Source of the DNA: Sulfurospirillum multivorans DSM 12446
GTDB taxonomy: Bacteria > Campylobacterota > Campylobacteria > Campylobacterales > Sulfurospirillaceae
Assembly: GCF_000568815.1 (NCBI RefSeq)
Contig: NZ_CP007201.1
Location: forward strand, 62,001 to 126,000
Length of the DNA stretch: 64,000 nt
Reading direction: 5' to 3'
Shown: positions 38,835 through 48,341 of the stretch, piece after piece
Layout: each line of letters opens with the position of its first letter
Numbering within the stretch: the stretch's first letter is position 1
Notes under the pieces: generated by a model
Database searches by the model: none
Told to the model about the DNA's origin: nothing
The model's input: only the letters and a program-made list of their open reading frames with translations
Program-made: the position numbers and the translations under genes

Positions 38835-39567
38835 TATGGTTTAATCCTATGTCAAGGTATCGTCGCATTTTTTTGATCTCGTTCGTATCAAAAGAGTGCA
38901 GTATTACAGTAGCGCTATCATCGCTCGTTACGTCGCCAAATGGGGAGATAATCGCACTTCCTTTTGCCATACTTTCATCCGCTCCATTGGCACACAGCAC
39001 ATAGGCTTGATTGGCAATGGCGAGCGCGGTTGTAAGTATTTCAAAGTGCTTTTTGCGAAGCGTGCCCCAGTAGGCTGGGACTAAAATAAGATCTGCCCCT
39101 TTGATTTGCTCCCACAGTTTTGGGAAGCGAAGTTCAAAGCAGATAAGTACAGCAATTTTTATTCCATCCACGTCGATGATGCCAATCTCTTCAGGGTTTC
39201 CTGCTTGAAAATAGTGCTCTTCTTCGCCTAAGGGGAACAATGTTGCCTTTGCGCGCGAGAAAATAAGCGCTCCGTGGTGAAACAGTTTGAAGTTATTCAC
39301 ATAGCCAGTCTCTGTTTTTTCAATTAAGGTGAGACCAACTGTTTTACATGTAGAAAGTTTTTCAAGTTTTGGAATGACCAAAGCCGAAAAGGCTGCGGCT
39401 TCTTCCATCGTGTCGTAACTGTACGCACTTAGACAAAGTTCTGGCGCTAACGCGATGCACTTCTCGGGTGTTTGCTCGAGAAGTGCTTGCAAGGTTGCAA
39501 AATTCTCCTCAAAGCTTCGGCCTTCATAGGCAAATTGTAAAGCGCAGAGCATGGGTTTAGAAGTCAT
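38812..39567 (-). CDS. Carbon-nitrogen hydrolase (nitrilase superfamily)
   Basis: The 251-residue amidase-type enzyme has the catalytic triad visible: Glu in APELCLSAY (~43), Lys in SRAKATLFP (~111) and Cys in VLICFELRFP (~142). Likely substrates are small amides such as omega-amides or carbamoyl compounds; no specific reaction can be assigned. It starts inside the last codons of nrdB (11-base overlap) without a strong ribosome-binding site, so it depends on nrdB translation. Confidence 0.87.
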   Translation of the reverse strand: MTSKPMLCALQFAYEGRSFEENFATLQALLEQTPEKCIALAPELCLSAYSYDTMEEAAAFSALVIPKLEKLSTCKTVGLTLIEKTETGYVNNFKLFHHGALIFSRAKATLFPLGEEEHYFQAGNPEEIGIIDVDGIKIAVLICFELRFPKLWEQIKGADLILVPAYWGTLRKKHFEILTTALAIANQAYVLCANGADESMAKGSAIISPFGDVTSDDSATVILHSFDTNEIKKMRRYLDIGLNHNAANGSL

Positions 39568-40579
39568 CGAACGTCAGACTTCCTTTGCTGTAGTTGGAGA
39601 CATTGCCTTCAAAAAAGTTCGTTTTTTGGTCATTAAATTTCGAGAAGTCATCGACCCATTTGATTGGATGTTTGGCATTGTAAAGCTTTTCAAAACCTAC
39701 GGCGGTTAAACGATCATCAATGAGGTAGTGAATGTACGTCTCGATGATGTCATCGGTGAAGCCCATAATTTGATTTTGGGTGATGTATTTACCCCACTCA
39801 ATCTCAAGATCGCCTGCTTTTTGGAACATATCGTAGACTTTGGCTTTGAGTTCCGTGGTGAAAAGATCAGGTCGCTCTTTTTGAACGGAATTAATCATAT
39901 TTTGAAAGATCAGAAGGTGCGTAATTTCATCGCGTTGGATAAAACGAATCATCTGCGCACTGCCAAGCATTCTTCCCGCACGGGCAAGCGCGTAAATCGC
40001 CGTAAAACCAGAATAGAAGTAAATCCCCTCTAAGATTTGGTTGGCAAACATCGCTAACACAAGTTTTTCATCGGTCACATCACCGGCTAATTCTTCGTAA
40101 ACACTGGAAATATAGTCATTTTTACGACGCAACACTTCATCGTGTTTTTCCATCTCGTAAATCAAATCGGTGTTATCGCAAATCGCTTCGACCATAACGG
40201 CATACGATTTTGAGTGGTTCGCCTCTTCGTAGGATTGACGTGAAAGACACGCGTTGATCTCGGGTGCGGTGATGTAAGGGTTGATGTTATCGGTTAAGTT
40301 ATTGGTTTGGAAACTGTCCATGCTGATCAGTTGTGACCACACCAGATCGTACATCCGTTTTTCGGCATCGGTGAGGTTGCGGTTGTAGTCGATGACATCT
40401 TTAGTCGTATCGACCTCTTTAGGAAACCAGGTATTGGCCTCCATCATATCCCAAAGTTTGAGTGCCCATGTGTATTTTGCTTTGGTAAAATTTAAAATTC
40501 CGTGTGGATTTCCGCCAAAGACTCTGCGATCATTGATGCTCTCATCTGAGTTTGGGTTGTAGATTTTCTTGCGCTCCAT
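39557..40579 (-). CDS. nrdB: Class I ribonucleotide reductase, radical subunit
   Basis: The 340-residue subunit carries the diiron-tyrosyl cofactor. The ligand block EEANHSKSY has Glu, His and a Tyr four residues on, equivalent to E115-H118-Y122 of E. coli R2, so it should use a tyrosyl radical; RDEITHLLIFQNM holds the second Glu/His set. I prefer ATG 40579 because AGGA is six bases upstream; ATG 40585 is directly next to it. Its catalytic partner nrdA lies 5.4 kb away on the same strand. Confidence 0.94.
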   Translation of the reverse strand: MERKKIYNPNSDESINDRRVFGGNPHGILNFTKAKYTWALKLWDMMEANTWFPKEVDTTKDVIDYNRNLTDAEKRMYDLVWSQLISMDSFQTNNLTDNINPYITAPEINACLSRQSYEEANHSKSYAVMVEAICDNTDLIYEMEKHDEVLRRKNDYISSVYEELAGDVTDEKLVLAMFANQILEGIYFYSGFTAIYALARAGRMLGSAQMIRFIQRDEITHLLIFQNMINSVQKERPDLFTTELKAKVYDMFQKAGDLEIEWGKYITQNQIMGFTDDIIETYIHYLIDDRLTAVGFEKLYNAKHPIKWVDDFSKFNDQKTNFFEGNVSNYSKGSLTFDDF

Positions 40580-40775
40580 TGCCATTCCTAATACGTTAAT
40601 CTAGGAACTATTTTATCGAAAATTTCTTAATTCTATGGGCAGTGGAGGGTTTAGTTGGCTCACATCAAACTGATTTTGTTGCTCTTTTGTTGCTTTTACA
40701 TGTAAATCATTTTAAAGATGCTAAACTCCCATAAATACAGTTTTTAACGCACTTTTTGGGAGAACGTCACATACG

Positions 40776-42125
40776 ATGAAACAGCACGCAAAACCGCATA
40801 ACGATGAAATCGACGCTTTATGGGAACAAGCGCTAAAATTTCATAAGCTTTCACACGACGACGAGGCTCAAAAACTGTATGAGAAACTCTTAACCATTCA
40901 GCCGCATGCGCACGCTTATTACAATTTAGGCACGATTTTTCAAAAACAAGAGAAGCTTGAAGAAGCCATCGAAATGTATGAAAAAGCCATCGCATTGCAA
41001 CTGAATCATGCGAATGTTTACTACAATTTAGGCGTTATTTTGAAAACACAAAATAGATTTGAAGAAGCTGCTACATTCTATGAAAAAGCCATCGCATTGA
41101 GTCCAGATCATGCCAATGCCTACACCAATTTAGGCAATATTCGCAAAGAGCAAAACAGACTTGAAGAAGCCATGGCACTCTATGAAAAAGCCATTGCTTT
41201 AAATCCAAACAATACCAATGCGCACCTTAACAAATCGCTCATTCTTTTGGCAAAGGGCGATCTTTTAGAGGGGTTTGCGCTGTATGAAAAACGAAGGCCT
41301 GTAAGATCGTTTTCAAAGCCTGCTTGGACAGGTGCGGAATCGTTGGAGGGTAAAACCCTTTTGATCTATTCTGAGCAAGGATTTGGCGATACGATTCAGT
41401 TTTGCAGGTATATTGAGATGGTTGCAAAATTGGGTTGTACCGTCATTTTTGAAGTCGCCAAACCACTTTTGCCGCTTATGCGTCAATTACGCGGCGTTTC
41501 TTGCTTTGTGGAAAAAGGTGAAGCTTTACCCCCATTTGATCTTCATTGTTCCCTTTTAAGCCTTCCTTTTGCGTTTCAAACCACGTTGGAGAGTATTCCT
41601 TCAAAAGAGCGTTATTTGACTGCAGATCCTCAAAAAGTTGCTGATTGGCAGAAGGTATTAAATGGGACAAAACCCAAAGTCGGGTTGGTTTGGAGCGGTA
41701 GCGAGACCAATAAGGGTGATGTGTATCGAAGTATTTTTTTAGAAACATTGCTTGCATCTCTTCCCAAAGGTTTTGAGTATATTTGCTTGCAAAAAGAGGT
41801 GCGACAGAGTGATCACACTGCTTTAGAGAATTCTCCGATACGTTTTTTAGGAGAATCATTACATGATTTTAGCGATACCGCAGCGGTCTGTTCTCTTATG
41901 GATTTGGTTGTAAGTGTCGATACGAGTGTTGCGCATTTAGCCGCGGCTTTGGGTAAAAAAACTGTGGTGCTTCTGCCGTTTGCTCCTGATTGGAGGTGGC
42001 TGCTTGAGCGAAACGATAGCCCTTGGTATCCTACGATTCAGCTTTTAAGACAAGAGACAATGGATGATTGGGAACGTGTGTTACAAAAGCTCAGCCAAAT
42101 ATTGCTTAATTTCGAAAAGCAATAG
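40776..42125 (+). CDS. TPR-repeat glycosyltransferase (heptosyltransferase-like)
   Basis: The 449-residue protein has four TPR units in its N-terminal third (AYYNLGTIFQKQEKLEEAIEMYEKAIAL and repeats, ~15-160), with matching DNA repetition (TATGAAAAAGCCATCGCATT recurs). The C-terminal half resembles ADP-heptose:LPS heptosyltransferases (GLVWSGS; VSVDTSVAHLAAALGKKTVVLLPF, in part; DWRWL). Such TPR-GT9 fusions are common in bacteria; acceptor unknown. Its 3' end overlaps the convergent nrdG by 20 bases. Confidence 0.82.
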   Translation: MKQHAKPHNDEIDALWEQALKFHKLSHDDEAQKLYEKLLTIQPHAHAYYNLGTIFQKQEKLEEAIEMYEKAIALQLNHANVYYNLGVILKTQNRFEEAATFYEKAIALSPDHANAYTNLGNIRKEQNRLEEAMALYEKAIALNPNNTNAHLNKSLILLAKGDLLEGFALYEKRRPVRSFSKPAWTGAESLEGKTLLIYSEQGFGDTIQFCRYIEMVAKLGCTVIFEVAKPLLPLMRQLRGVSCFVEKGEALPPFDLHCSLLSLPFAFQTTLESIPSKERYLTADPQKVADWQKVLNGTKPKVGLVWSGSETNKGDVYRSIFLETLLASLPKGFEYICLQKEVRQSDHTALENSPIRFLGESLHDFSDTAAVCSLMDLVVSVDTSVAHLAAALGKKTVVLLPFAPDWRWLLERNDSPWYPTIQLLRQETMDDWERVLQKLSQILLNFEKQ

Positions 42126-42837
42126 GGATAAGGGTTAAAAGCTCCGTTTGATCAAAAGTGCGTGTTGGTGGTGCTGTATGCCCCATTGTTTCGTTTACAT
42201 GTAAATAATTTTGGAGGTAATACGTTCCTGTATAGCCTTTTACATGTAAATCTTCTATGATCGTATTGATGTTAGCAGTTGTGAGCAGATCAGGGTGAAG
42301 TGTGGTTCGAACTTCAAACGGAAATGAGCGTTGAATAAGCATGCTCAGACTCTGCTCAAAGCGTTCAAAGTGACGGTAATGCGTTAGGGTCTCATACTGC
42401 TGCTTTGGGGCTTTATAATCAAGGGCGATGTAGTCCACAAGCTTTTTTTCGATTAAGCGGGTGAGAAGCTCTGGATTGGTGCCGTTGGTATCGATTTTGA
42501 TCTTATAGCCTAAGGCTTTAATCGCTTCGCAAAAGGGTTCAAGATGTGGGTAAAGGGTACACTCGCCGCCGCTTAAAACGACACCATCCAAACGACCTTG
42601 GCGGCTGTGTAAAAATTGCAGGGCAAATTCGAGGTCAATCGTTCCATTGTCTCGTACGATGTGAGGATTGTAGCAATATGGACACGCCATATTGCACTTG
42701 GCAAACCAAAAAATAGACGCTAGATGATGGGGATAATCCAGCGTCGTAAATTTGGTAATGCTGTGGATTGCCTTATCGGCAAGAGCATTTTTCAACAAAT
42801 TGAATGCGCTCCCTATGTTCGCCTGTTTTACCAACAT
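42106..42837 (-). CDS. nrdG: Anaerobic ribonucleotide reductase activating protein (radical SAM)
   Basis: The protein (up to 243 residues) contains the radical SAM cluster motif CNMACPYC (~48) and GGECTLYP, and the typical opening FTTLDYPHHLASIFWFAKC. It installs the glycyl radical on NrdD in the absence of oxygen. The ATG at 42837 gives a longer N-terminus than usual and overlaps the upstream small gene by 65 bases; an internal TTG near codon 14-15 could be the true start. Confidence 0.87.
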   Translation of the reverse strand: MLVKQANIGSAFNLLKNALADKAIHSITKFTTLDYPHHLASIFWFAKCNMACPYCYNPHIVRDNGTIDLEFALQFLHSRQGRLDGVVLSGGECTLYPHLEPFCEAIKALGYKIKIDTNGTNPELLTRLIEKKLVDYIALDYKAPKQQYETLTHYRHFERFEQSLSMLIQRSFPFEVRTTLHPDLLTTANINTIIEDLHVKGYTGTYYLQNYLHVNETMGHTAPPTRTFDQTELLTLIPIAFRN

Positions 42838-42937
42838 TAAAACTCTCTACGGGTCTGTGGTAGCCCATAACACGGGTGTAGACGATACATTTGGTACGTT
42901 TTTCTTTCAACTTCTCTAAAATTTCGGTTTGACTCAC
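42773..42937 (-). CDS. Separate 54-residue glycyl-radical C-terminus of NrdD
   Basis: From GTG 42937 to TAA 42773 the frame encodes a protein whose core, TKCIVYTRVMGYHRPVESFN, matches the C-terminal glycyl-radical segment of class III ribonucleotide reductases (RVxGYxRPV...N.GK). The glycine at about residue 25 would carry the radical. The main nrdD frame stops just before it at the point where this tail should follow. AAAAAAGGAG lies seven bases upstream of the GTG, and the GTG overlaps the nrdD stop. It is either a genuine split subunit or a frameshift in nrdD. Confidence 0.8.
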   Translation of the reverse strand: MSQTEILEKLKEKRTKCIVYTRVMGYHRPVESFNVGKTGEHRERIQFVEKCSCR

Positions 42938-45039
42938 GATACTTCTCCTTTTTTGAATTGTTCGACTAATTCTTCATCGCATTTCGGGCAAAATTCATGC
43001 TCACCACTGATGTAGCCATGCTTCTCACACACCGAAAAAACCGGCGTGATCGTAAGATATGGCATACGGTAGTTCGTAATCACGTTTTTCACCAACTTTT
43101 TGCACGCTTCACTGGAACTAATGCGCTCTTTCATGTAAAGATGCAGAACGGTTCCGCCTGTGTAGGAGCATTGAAGGTCATCTTGGAGATCCAATGCTTC
43201 AAAAGGATCATCGGTAAAATTCGCAGGAAGTTGAGAGGAGTTGGTGTAGTAGACATTTTTTCCCGATCCTGCTTGGATGATCTCAGGGTAGCGTTTTTTA
43301 TCTTCTTTGGCAAAACGGTACGTTGTTCCTTCTGCTGGGGTTGCTTCAAGGTTGTAGAGATTTCCACTCTCTTCTTGATAGGCGACCATTTTGTTGCGCA
43401 CAAATTCTAAGATTTCGTGAGCAAATTCCATTCCATACTCATCGGCAATCGTGTGCTTGTCATCTGTAAAGTTACGAATCATCTCGTTAATGCCATTCAC
43501 ACCAATCGTTGAAAAATGGCTGTTAAACCCTGGCAAATAACGTGCCGTATACGGGTAAAGTCCACGGTTATACATTTCTTGAACAAAGACACGCTTTTTC
43601 TCTAACGTTGATTTTGCCAAATCCATCAGGTACTTAAAACGCTCCATCAACTCAGTTTTATTGCCTTTGTACAGATAACCAAGGCGCGCCATATTGAGCG
43701 TAACGACACCGATGCTTCCGGTCATCTCAGCGCTTCCGAAAAGGCCACCACCGCGTTTTAGAAGCTCTCTAAGATCGAGTTGTAAACGACAACACATCGA
43801 GCGTACATGACCGGGCTTATAGGCTTTGGGGTTTTCAACGAGTTTTCCATCCGCATCTCTGACATATTGACTTCCGATGAAGTTTTGAAAGTACGAAGAG
43901 CCAATTTTGGCAGTATTTTCAAAAAGGAGTTCGGTGTTCTCTCCATCCCAATCAAAATCTTCGGTGATATTCACGGTCGGAATTGGGAAGGTAAAGGGTT
44001 GACCTGTTTTATCGCCTTCGGTCATCACTTCATAGTAGGCTTTATTGATCTGATTCATCTCTTTTTGGAAATGTTTATAGGTCATCGCTTCCAGTGAATT
44101 TACACCGCGTTTTTTTGCCTCTTCAATCAGCTCTGCATCGTTAATCTCTTTAAAAAGATGGTGTTGGCTTGACGTTGGAATTTGATCGGCTAAATCGGTC
44201 GGCACGGTCCAGTCAATCGTAATGTTAGTAAACGGACTTTGTCCCCAACGTGCAGGAACATTGAGGTTGTAAATAAAGCTACGAATCGCTTTTTTGATCT
44301 CTTTGAATGAGATTTTATCTTTAAATGCGTACGGCGCTAAGTAGGTGTCAAACGAGCTAAATGCTTGCGCACCTGCCCATTCGCTTTGTAAAATGCCTAA
44401 AAAATTTGCCATCTGCCCGAGTGCTTCTCTAAAGTGCATTGGAGGACGACTCTCCACGCGACCGCGAACACCGTTAAAGCCTTCATCTAAAAGGACGCGA
44501 AGGCTCCAACCCGCACAATAAGCGGTTAAACAATCCAAATCATGAATATGGTAGTCTCCATTACGGTGCGCTAAGCCCTCTTCTTTAGAATAAATTTTAT
44601 CAAGCCAGTAGTTAGCGATGACTTTGCCTGCGGTGTTGTTCACAAGCCCTGCATTGGAGTAGCCTGTGTTAGAGTTTGCCTTAATTCTCCAATCGCTTTT
44701 GCCAATATACTCTTCAATCGTTTGGCTGGAATTGACATAGGTTGTATCTTCACTTAGCCCGTAAATATGCTCGCGTTGCATTTTGTGGGTATGGCGATAG
44801 AGAATGAATGAACGCATAACGTCAAAATAGCGTGATTTGTAAAGCTCTTGTTCGATCATATCTTGGAAGTCTTCGACCGCTGCTACCCGTTTCTTCTCGA
44901 TCCGCTTTTGAATCTCTTTGAAAATGCTTTCATCGTACGTGACACCTTCACTTTTAAAGGCCTTCTTGATGGCGTCTTCGATCTTGTAGGGTTGAAATTC
45001 TTCGGTTGTACCGTCGCGTTTGAGAACTTTGGTGAGCAT
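42934..45039 (-). CDS. nrdD: Anaerobic (class III) ribonucleotide reductase, large part
   Basis: The 701-residue protein begins with an ATP-cone (VLKRDGTTEEFQPYKIEDAI) and carries the catalytic-core cysteines in RSMCCRLQLDL (~393) and the GGGLFGSAEMTGSIGVVTLNM region. It ends with the zinc-site CEKHGY...CPKC and then stops at EVS, without the glycyl-radical motif, which is encoded on the next frame (42773-42937). It makes dNTPs without oxygen, complementing the class I enzyme. Confidence 0.93.
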   Translation of the reverse strand: MLTKVLKRDGTTEEFQPYKIEDAIKKAFKSEGVTYDESIFKEIQKRIEKKRVAAVEDFQDMIEQELYKSRYFDVMRSFILYRHTHKMQREHIYGLSEDTTYVNSSQTIEEYIGKSDWRIKANSNTGYSNAGLVNNTAGKVIANYWLDKIYSKEEGLAHRNGDYHIHDLDCLTAYCAGWSLRVLLDEGFNGVRGRVESRPPMHFREALGQMANFLGILQSEWAGAQAFSSFDTYLAPYAFKDKISFKEIKKAIRSFIYNLNVPARWGQSPFTNITIDWTVPTDLADQIPTSSQHHLFKEINDAELIEEAKKRGVNSLEAMTYKHFQKEMNQINKAYYEVMTEGDKTGQPFTFPIPTVNITEDFDWDGENTELLFENTAKIGSSYFQNFIGSQYVRDADGKLVENPKAYKPGHVRSMCCRLQLDLRELLKRGGGLFGSAEMTGSIGVVTLNMARLGYLYKGNKTELMERFKYLMDLAKSTLEKKRVFVQEMYNRGLYPYTARYLPGFNSHFSTIGVNGINEMIRNFTDDKHTIADEYGMEFAHEILEFVRNKMVAYQEESGNLYNLEATPAEGTTYRFAKEDKKRYPEIIQAGSGKNVYYTNSSQLPANFTDDPFEALDLQDDLQCSYTGGTVLHLYMKERISSSEACKKLVKNVITNYRMPYLTITPVFSVCEKHGYISGEHEFCPKCDEELVEQFKKGEVS

Positions 45040-45194
45040 GGTTATCCTAGATTTAAAAGTAGAGAAGATTATAGTAAGTCTAAAGTTTAAAGAAACTTAA
45101 TAATTAACCTGAAACACTTATGTCACAGCTAACAAGTAAAGCTTTTTTGATGAGTTTTATTAAAGCAATAAATCCCTAAATTATGGGATTATAC

Positions 45195-45232
45195 TTAACT
45201 TTATGCTTTAAAATATTAAAATTTAAAGTTAA
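45195..45232. promoter_or_regulatory. 9-bp inverted repeat upstream of nrdD
   Basis: TTAACTTTA (45195-45203) and TAAAGTTAA (45224-45232) are exact reverse complements 20 bases apart. They lie between the racemase stop (45249) and nrdD. The position, 150 bases before nrdD, could suit a regulator, but it is very AT-rich and may be chance. I see no NrdR-type box here. Confidence 0.3.
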
Positions 45233-45248
45233 TTTTTATTCCAAGTTA

Positions 45249-45953
45249 TTATGGCGTGAGTGCGCGCCGAAGCGCTGCATTTACATGTAAAACGGTTGTG
45301 TCAAACAGCGGTAAAGGGGAGCTTTTTTGATCCAGTAAAAGACCAATTTCTGTGCAGCCTAAAATAACCGCATCAATCGCTTTATCATGGACTTTCAGCG
45401 CATCGATGATGTTTATAAAGATCTCTTTGGAGGCTGTTTCAATTTTACCAACACAAAGCTCATCAAATATAATGCGATTGATCTTTTTGATAGACGTAGT
45501 ATCGGGGATAACAACCTCAATCTGATGGGCATTTAAAACCTCTGTGTAAAATGTCTCTTGCATCGTAAACGTGGTTCCAAGTAAAATAGCTTTACGCGCA
45601 CCTTGTGTACGAAGCGCGTTTGCAGTCGCTTCGGCAATGTGTAAAAAAGGTGTTTTTACATTGGGCGTGATGAGTGGAAGAATTTTGTGCATCGTATTGG
45701 TGCACAGGAGTATAAAATCTACTCCTGCGCGTTCCAGTGAAAGTGCTGCTTCTTGGATAAGCTCAGCCGCCTCTTCCCATTTACCTTCGCTTTGAAAGCG
45801 TGCAATCGGTGCAAAATCAACAGAATAAAGGATGATCTTGGCGCTATGAAGTCCACCGCAGTGTGCTTTGACACCCTCGTTTAAAAGTGTGTAATAACTC
45901 TGCGTGGACTCCCAACTCATGCCGCCGATCAATCCTATTGTTTTCATTTGCAC
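45249..45953 (-). CDS. Aspartate/glutamate racemase family protein
   Basis: The 234-residue PLP-independent racemase has both catalytic cysteines: LLCTNTMHK (~83) and LGCTEIG (~197), and the typical start IGLIGGMSWEST. The arrangement fits aspartate racemase-like (YgeA type) proteins more than MurI. It lies 21 bases after nrdA on the same strand with a TTACATGTAA between, and may be cotranscribed. Confidence 0.88.
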   Translation of the reverse strand: MQMKTIGLIGGMSWESTQSYYTLLNEGVKAHCGGLHSAKIILYSVDFAPIARFQSEGKWEEAAELIQEAALSLERAGVDFILLCTNTMHKILPLITPNVKTPFLHIAEATANALRTQGARKAILLGTTFTMQETFYTEVLNAHQIEVVIPDTTSIKKINRIIFDELCVGKIETASKEIFINIIDALKVHDKAIDAVILGCTEIGLLLDQKSSPLPLFDTTVLHVNAALRRALTP

Positions 45954-45974
45954 CTTTACATGTAAAACATTTTT

Positions 45975-48341
45975 TTATTGACAACCCTCGCACTCAATGC
46001 TACGATCTGCCACTTCGAGCTTATTCTCAGGCGATTGAGAGCGTAGGTAATAGGTCGATTTAATACCGAGTTTCCATCCAAGCATATAGATGTCATTGAG
46101 GTACTTTCCGCTGGCTTTATCAAGGGTGATAAAGATGTTAAGGCTTTGCCCTTGATCGATCCATTTTTGACGAATCGCACCTGCTTTAATGAGCACTCTT
46201 TGATCCAGTTCGTAAGCGGGTGTGTAAAAATTCCACGTATCGGGACTCAGGTTTGGAACGACCACAGGGATCATGCCAGAGAGATTCTCTTCAAACCATT
46301 TACGTTTGTACACAGGCTCTATCGTTTGCGTTGTGCCCACTAAAATGGAGATAGAACTCGTTGGGGCAACGGCCATCAAATAGCCATTGCGCATACCATT
46401 TTTTTTCACTTTTTCTCTCAAACTATCCCAGTCGTACATGTAACCAAACAGTCCACCACGATCGACCAATTTTTTTGCCTCTTCATTGGCAGTGTCGATT
46501 GGGAAAATACCTCGGCTCCATTTAGAGCCTTCAAATTCAGGGTACATCCCTTTTTCAATCGCAAGATTGGAAGAGGCAAGAATAGCGTTGTAACTCACCG
46601 CTTCCATCACTTCATCGATTTTGCTAAAGTGCTCGTAGCTTCCCCACGCAATGTGTTGTTCTGCCAGCATTTGGGCTTCGCCCATGACGCCCAACCCAAT
46701 GGCACGTGATTTGAGGTTGGTGTGTTTGACTTTGGCATGCGGGTAGAAGTTCAGATCAATCACGTTATCGAGCATGCGAATTGCAATTGGAACGGTTCTT
46801 TCAATATCTTCTTTGGTATGAATCAGTGAGAGATTGACACTGGCAAGGTTACACACGGCAGTTTTTCCCTCAACCATCTCTTTTTCAACAATGAAAATAT
46901 CTTTGCCATTGATGCTATCCAGCGCCGTTACTTTTTTCGCCTCTTTGGTTACGCCACTATCGACTTTGACCAAGTCGCTCTCTTCATAGGTATCAATGCT
47001 CTGGTCATTGTAAACAATCTTGATTTTATAATGATTCGGTGCCGTATTTTGAAAAATCTCGGTGCATAAGTTGGAGCTTCGAATGATACCTGTATGATCA
47101 TTGGGGTTAGCACGATTGGCATTGTCTTTGAAACAGAGGAACGGACTGCCGCTTTCAAAGTAACTGGTTAAGATTTTTTTCCACAACTCTTTTGCAGGTA
47201 CATACTCTTTAGAAATAGCATCGTTTTGCTCATATGCAGTGTAACGACGCTCAAACTCTTCGCCGTACACTTCAGCAAGATCACCTGCTTCAGCAGGATC
47301 AAACAGTGTCCACATCGCATTGGCTTCAACACGTTTCATAAAGAGATCATTGATCCATAGTGCTGGGAAAAGATCGTGTGCACGACGTCTCTCTTCACCC
47401 GAATTTTTCTTAAGGTCTAAAAAGTCAGAGATGTCCATGTGCCATGGTTCCAAATAAACCGCAATCGCACCTTTACGCGTTCCGAGTTGATCAACGGCAA
47501 TGGCGATGTCATTGGTGATTTTAAGAAAGGGTATCACGCCACCTGCGGCATTTTTATGCCCATCAATCATGCCACCCATTGACCTAACCAAGTTCCAATC
47601 CCAACCAATGCCGCCACCAAATTTACTCAGCAGTGACATCTCTTTGTAAGAGTCAAAAATACCTTCGATATTATCAGGGGTACTTCCGATGTAGCAGGAA
47701 CTGAGTTGATGACGTGTGGTTCTTGCATTGGACAGTGTTGGCGTTGCGAGCATCACTTCAAATTTACTAATCACATCGTAAAACTTTTTCGCCCAATCTT
47801 GTGAGTTCAGCTCATTTTGCGCTAAAAACATTGCAATCGCCATAAACATATGCTGTGGCAATTCAATCGGCCTGCCTTGTCTGTTTTTAATAAGGTAACG
47901 ATCGTGAAGGGTTTTAATCCCAAGATAGGTAAATTGAAGATCGCGTTCTGGTTTGAGGTGCGCTTCAAGGTCGTTAAGATCGTATTTGGCTTTCATACCA
48001 AGCGCGATACGTCCCTCTTTTTCACCACGATCCAGATACTCAGCAAAGCTTCCATAACCCGTAAAGCCATTGACTTTATGGTAAAGATCATACAAAAACA
48101 GGCGTGCGGCAACAAAAGTCCAGTTGGGACGATCAATATCGATCTTATCTACTGCTGTTTTGATCAATGTCTTTTGAATCTCTTCCGTGGTAATTTGATC
48201 GCGAAACTGAATCTTCGCATCAACCTCAAGTTCACTTTGAGAGACGTTGTCCAAACCTTTGATGGCAGAGCTGGTGTATTTTTGAATTTTAGAGATATCT
48301 AGTGGCTCAATGCGACCATTACGCTTTTGGACGGTTAACAT
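45975..48341 (-). CDS. nrdA: Class I ribonucleotide reductase, catalytic subunit
   Basis: The 788-residue subunit has an N-terminal ATP-cone (LTVQKRNGRIEPLDISKIQ), redox-active Cys in QLSSCYIGS (~217), the radical Cys in SSNLCTEIF (~425), a second redox Cys in AVCNLASVNL and the C-terminal swinging pair CEGC at the very end. It reduces ribonucleoside diphosphates with NrdB. Its ATG overlaps the purB stop (TAATG). Confidence 0.96.
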   Translation of the reverse strand: MLTVQKRNGRIEPLDISKIQKYTSSAIKGLDNVSQSELEVDAKIQFRDQITTEEIQKTLIKTAVDKIDIDRPNWTFVAARLFLYDLYHKVNGFTGYGSFAEYLDRGEKEGRIALGMKAKYDLNDLEAHLKPERDLQFTYLGIKTLHDRYLIKNRQGRPIELPQHMFMAIAMFLAQNELNSQDWAKKFYDVISKFEVMLATPTLSNARTTRHQLSSCYIGSTPDNIEGIFDSYKEMSLLSKFGGGIGWDWNLVRSMGGMIDGHKNAAGGVIPFLKITNDIAIAVDQLGTRKGAIAVYLEPWHMDISDFLDLKKNSGEERRRAHDLFPALWINDLFMKRVEANAMWTLFDPAEAGDLAEVYGEEFERRYTAYEQNDAISKEYVPAKELWKKILTSYFESGSPFLCFKDNANRANPNDHTGIIRSSNLCTEIFQNTAPNHYKIKIVYNDQSIDTYEESDLVKVDSGVTKEAKKVTALDSINGKDIFIVEKEMVEGKTAVCNLASVNLSLIHTKEDIERTVPIAIRMLDNVIDLNFYPHAKVKHTNLKSRAIGLGVMGEAQMLAEQHIAWGSYEHFSKIDEVMEAVSYNAILASSNLAIEKGMYPEFEGSKWSRGIFPIDTANEEAKKLVDRGGLFGYMYDWDSLREKVKKNGMRNGYLMAVAPTSSISILVGTTQTIEPVYKRKWFEENLSGMIPVVVPNLSPDTWNFYTPAYELDQRVLIKAGAIRQKWIDQGQSLNIFITLDKASGKYLNDIYMLGWKLGIKSTYYLRSQSPENKLEVADRSIECEGCQ

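Noticed and set aside
40900-41215. Tandem DNA repeat in the TPR gene
   Set aside because: The repetition follows from homologous TPR protein units, not from a mobile or regulatory repeat.
45040-45248. NrdR boxes upstream of nrdD
   Set aside because: No pair matching the NrdR consensus is visible; only an AT-rich 9-bp inverted repeat is present.
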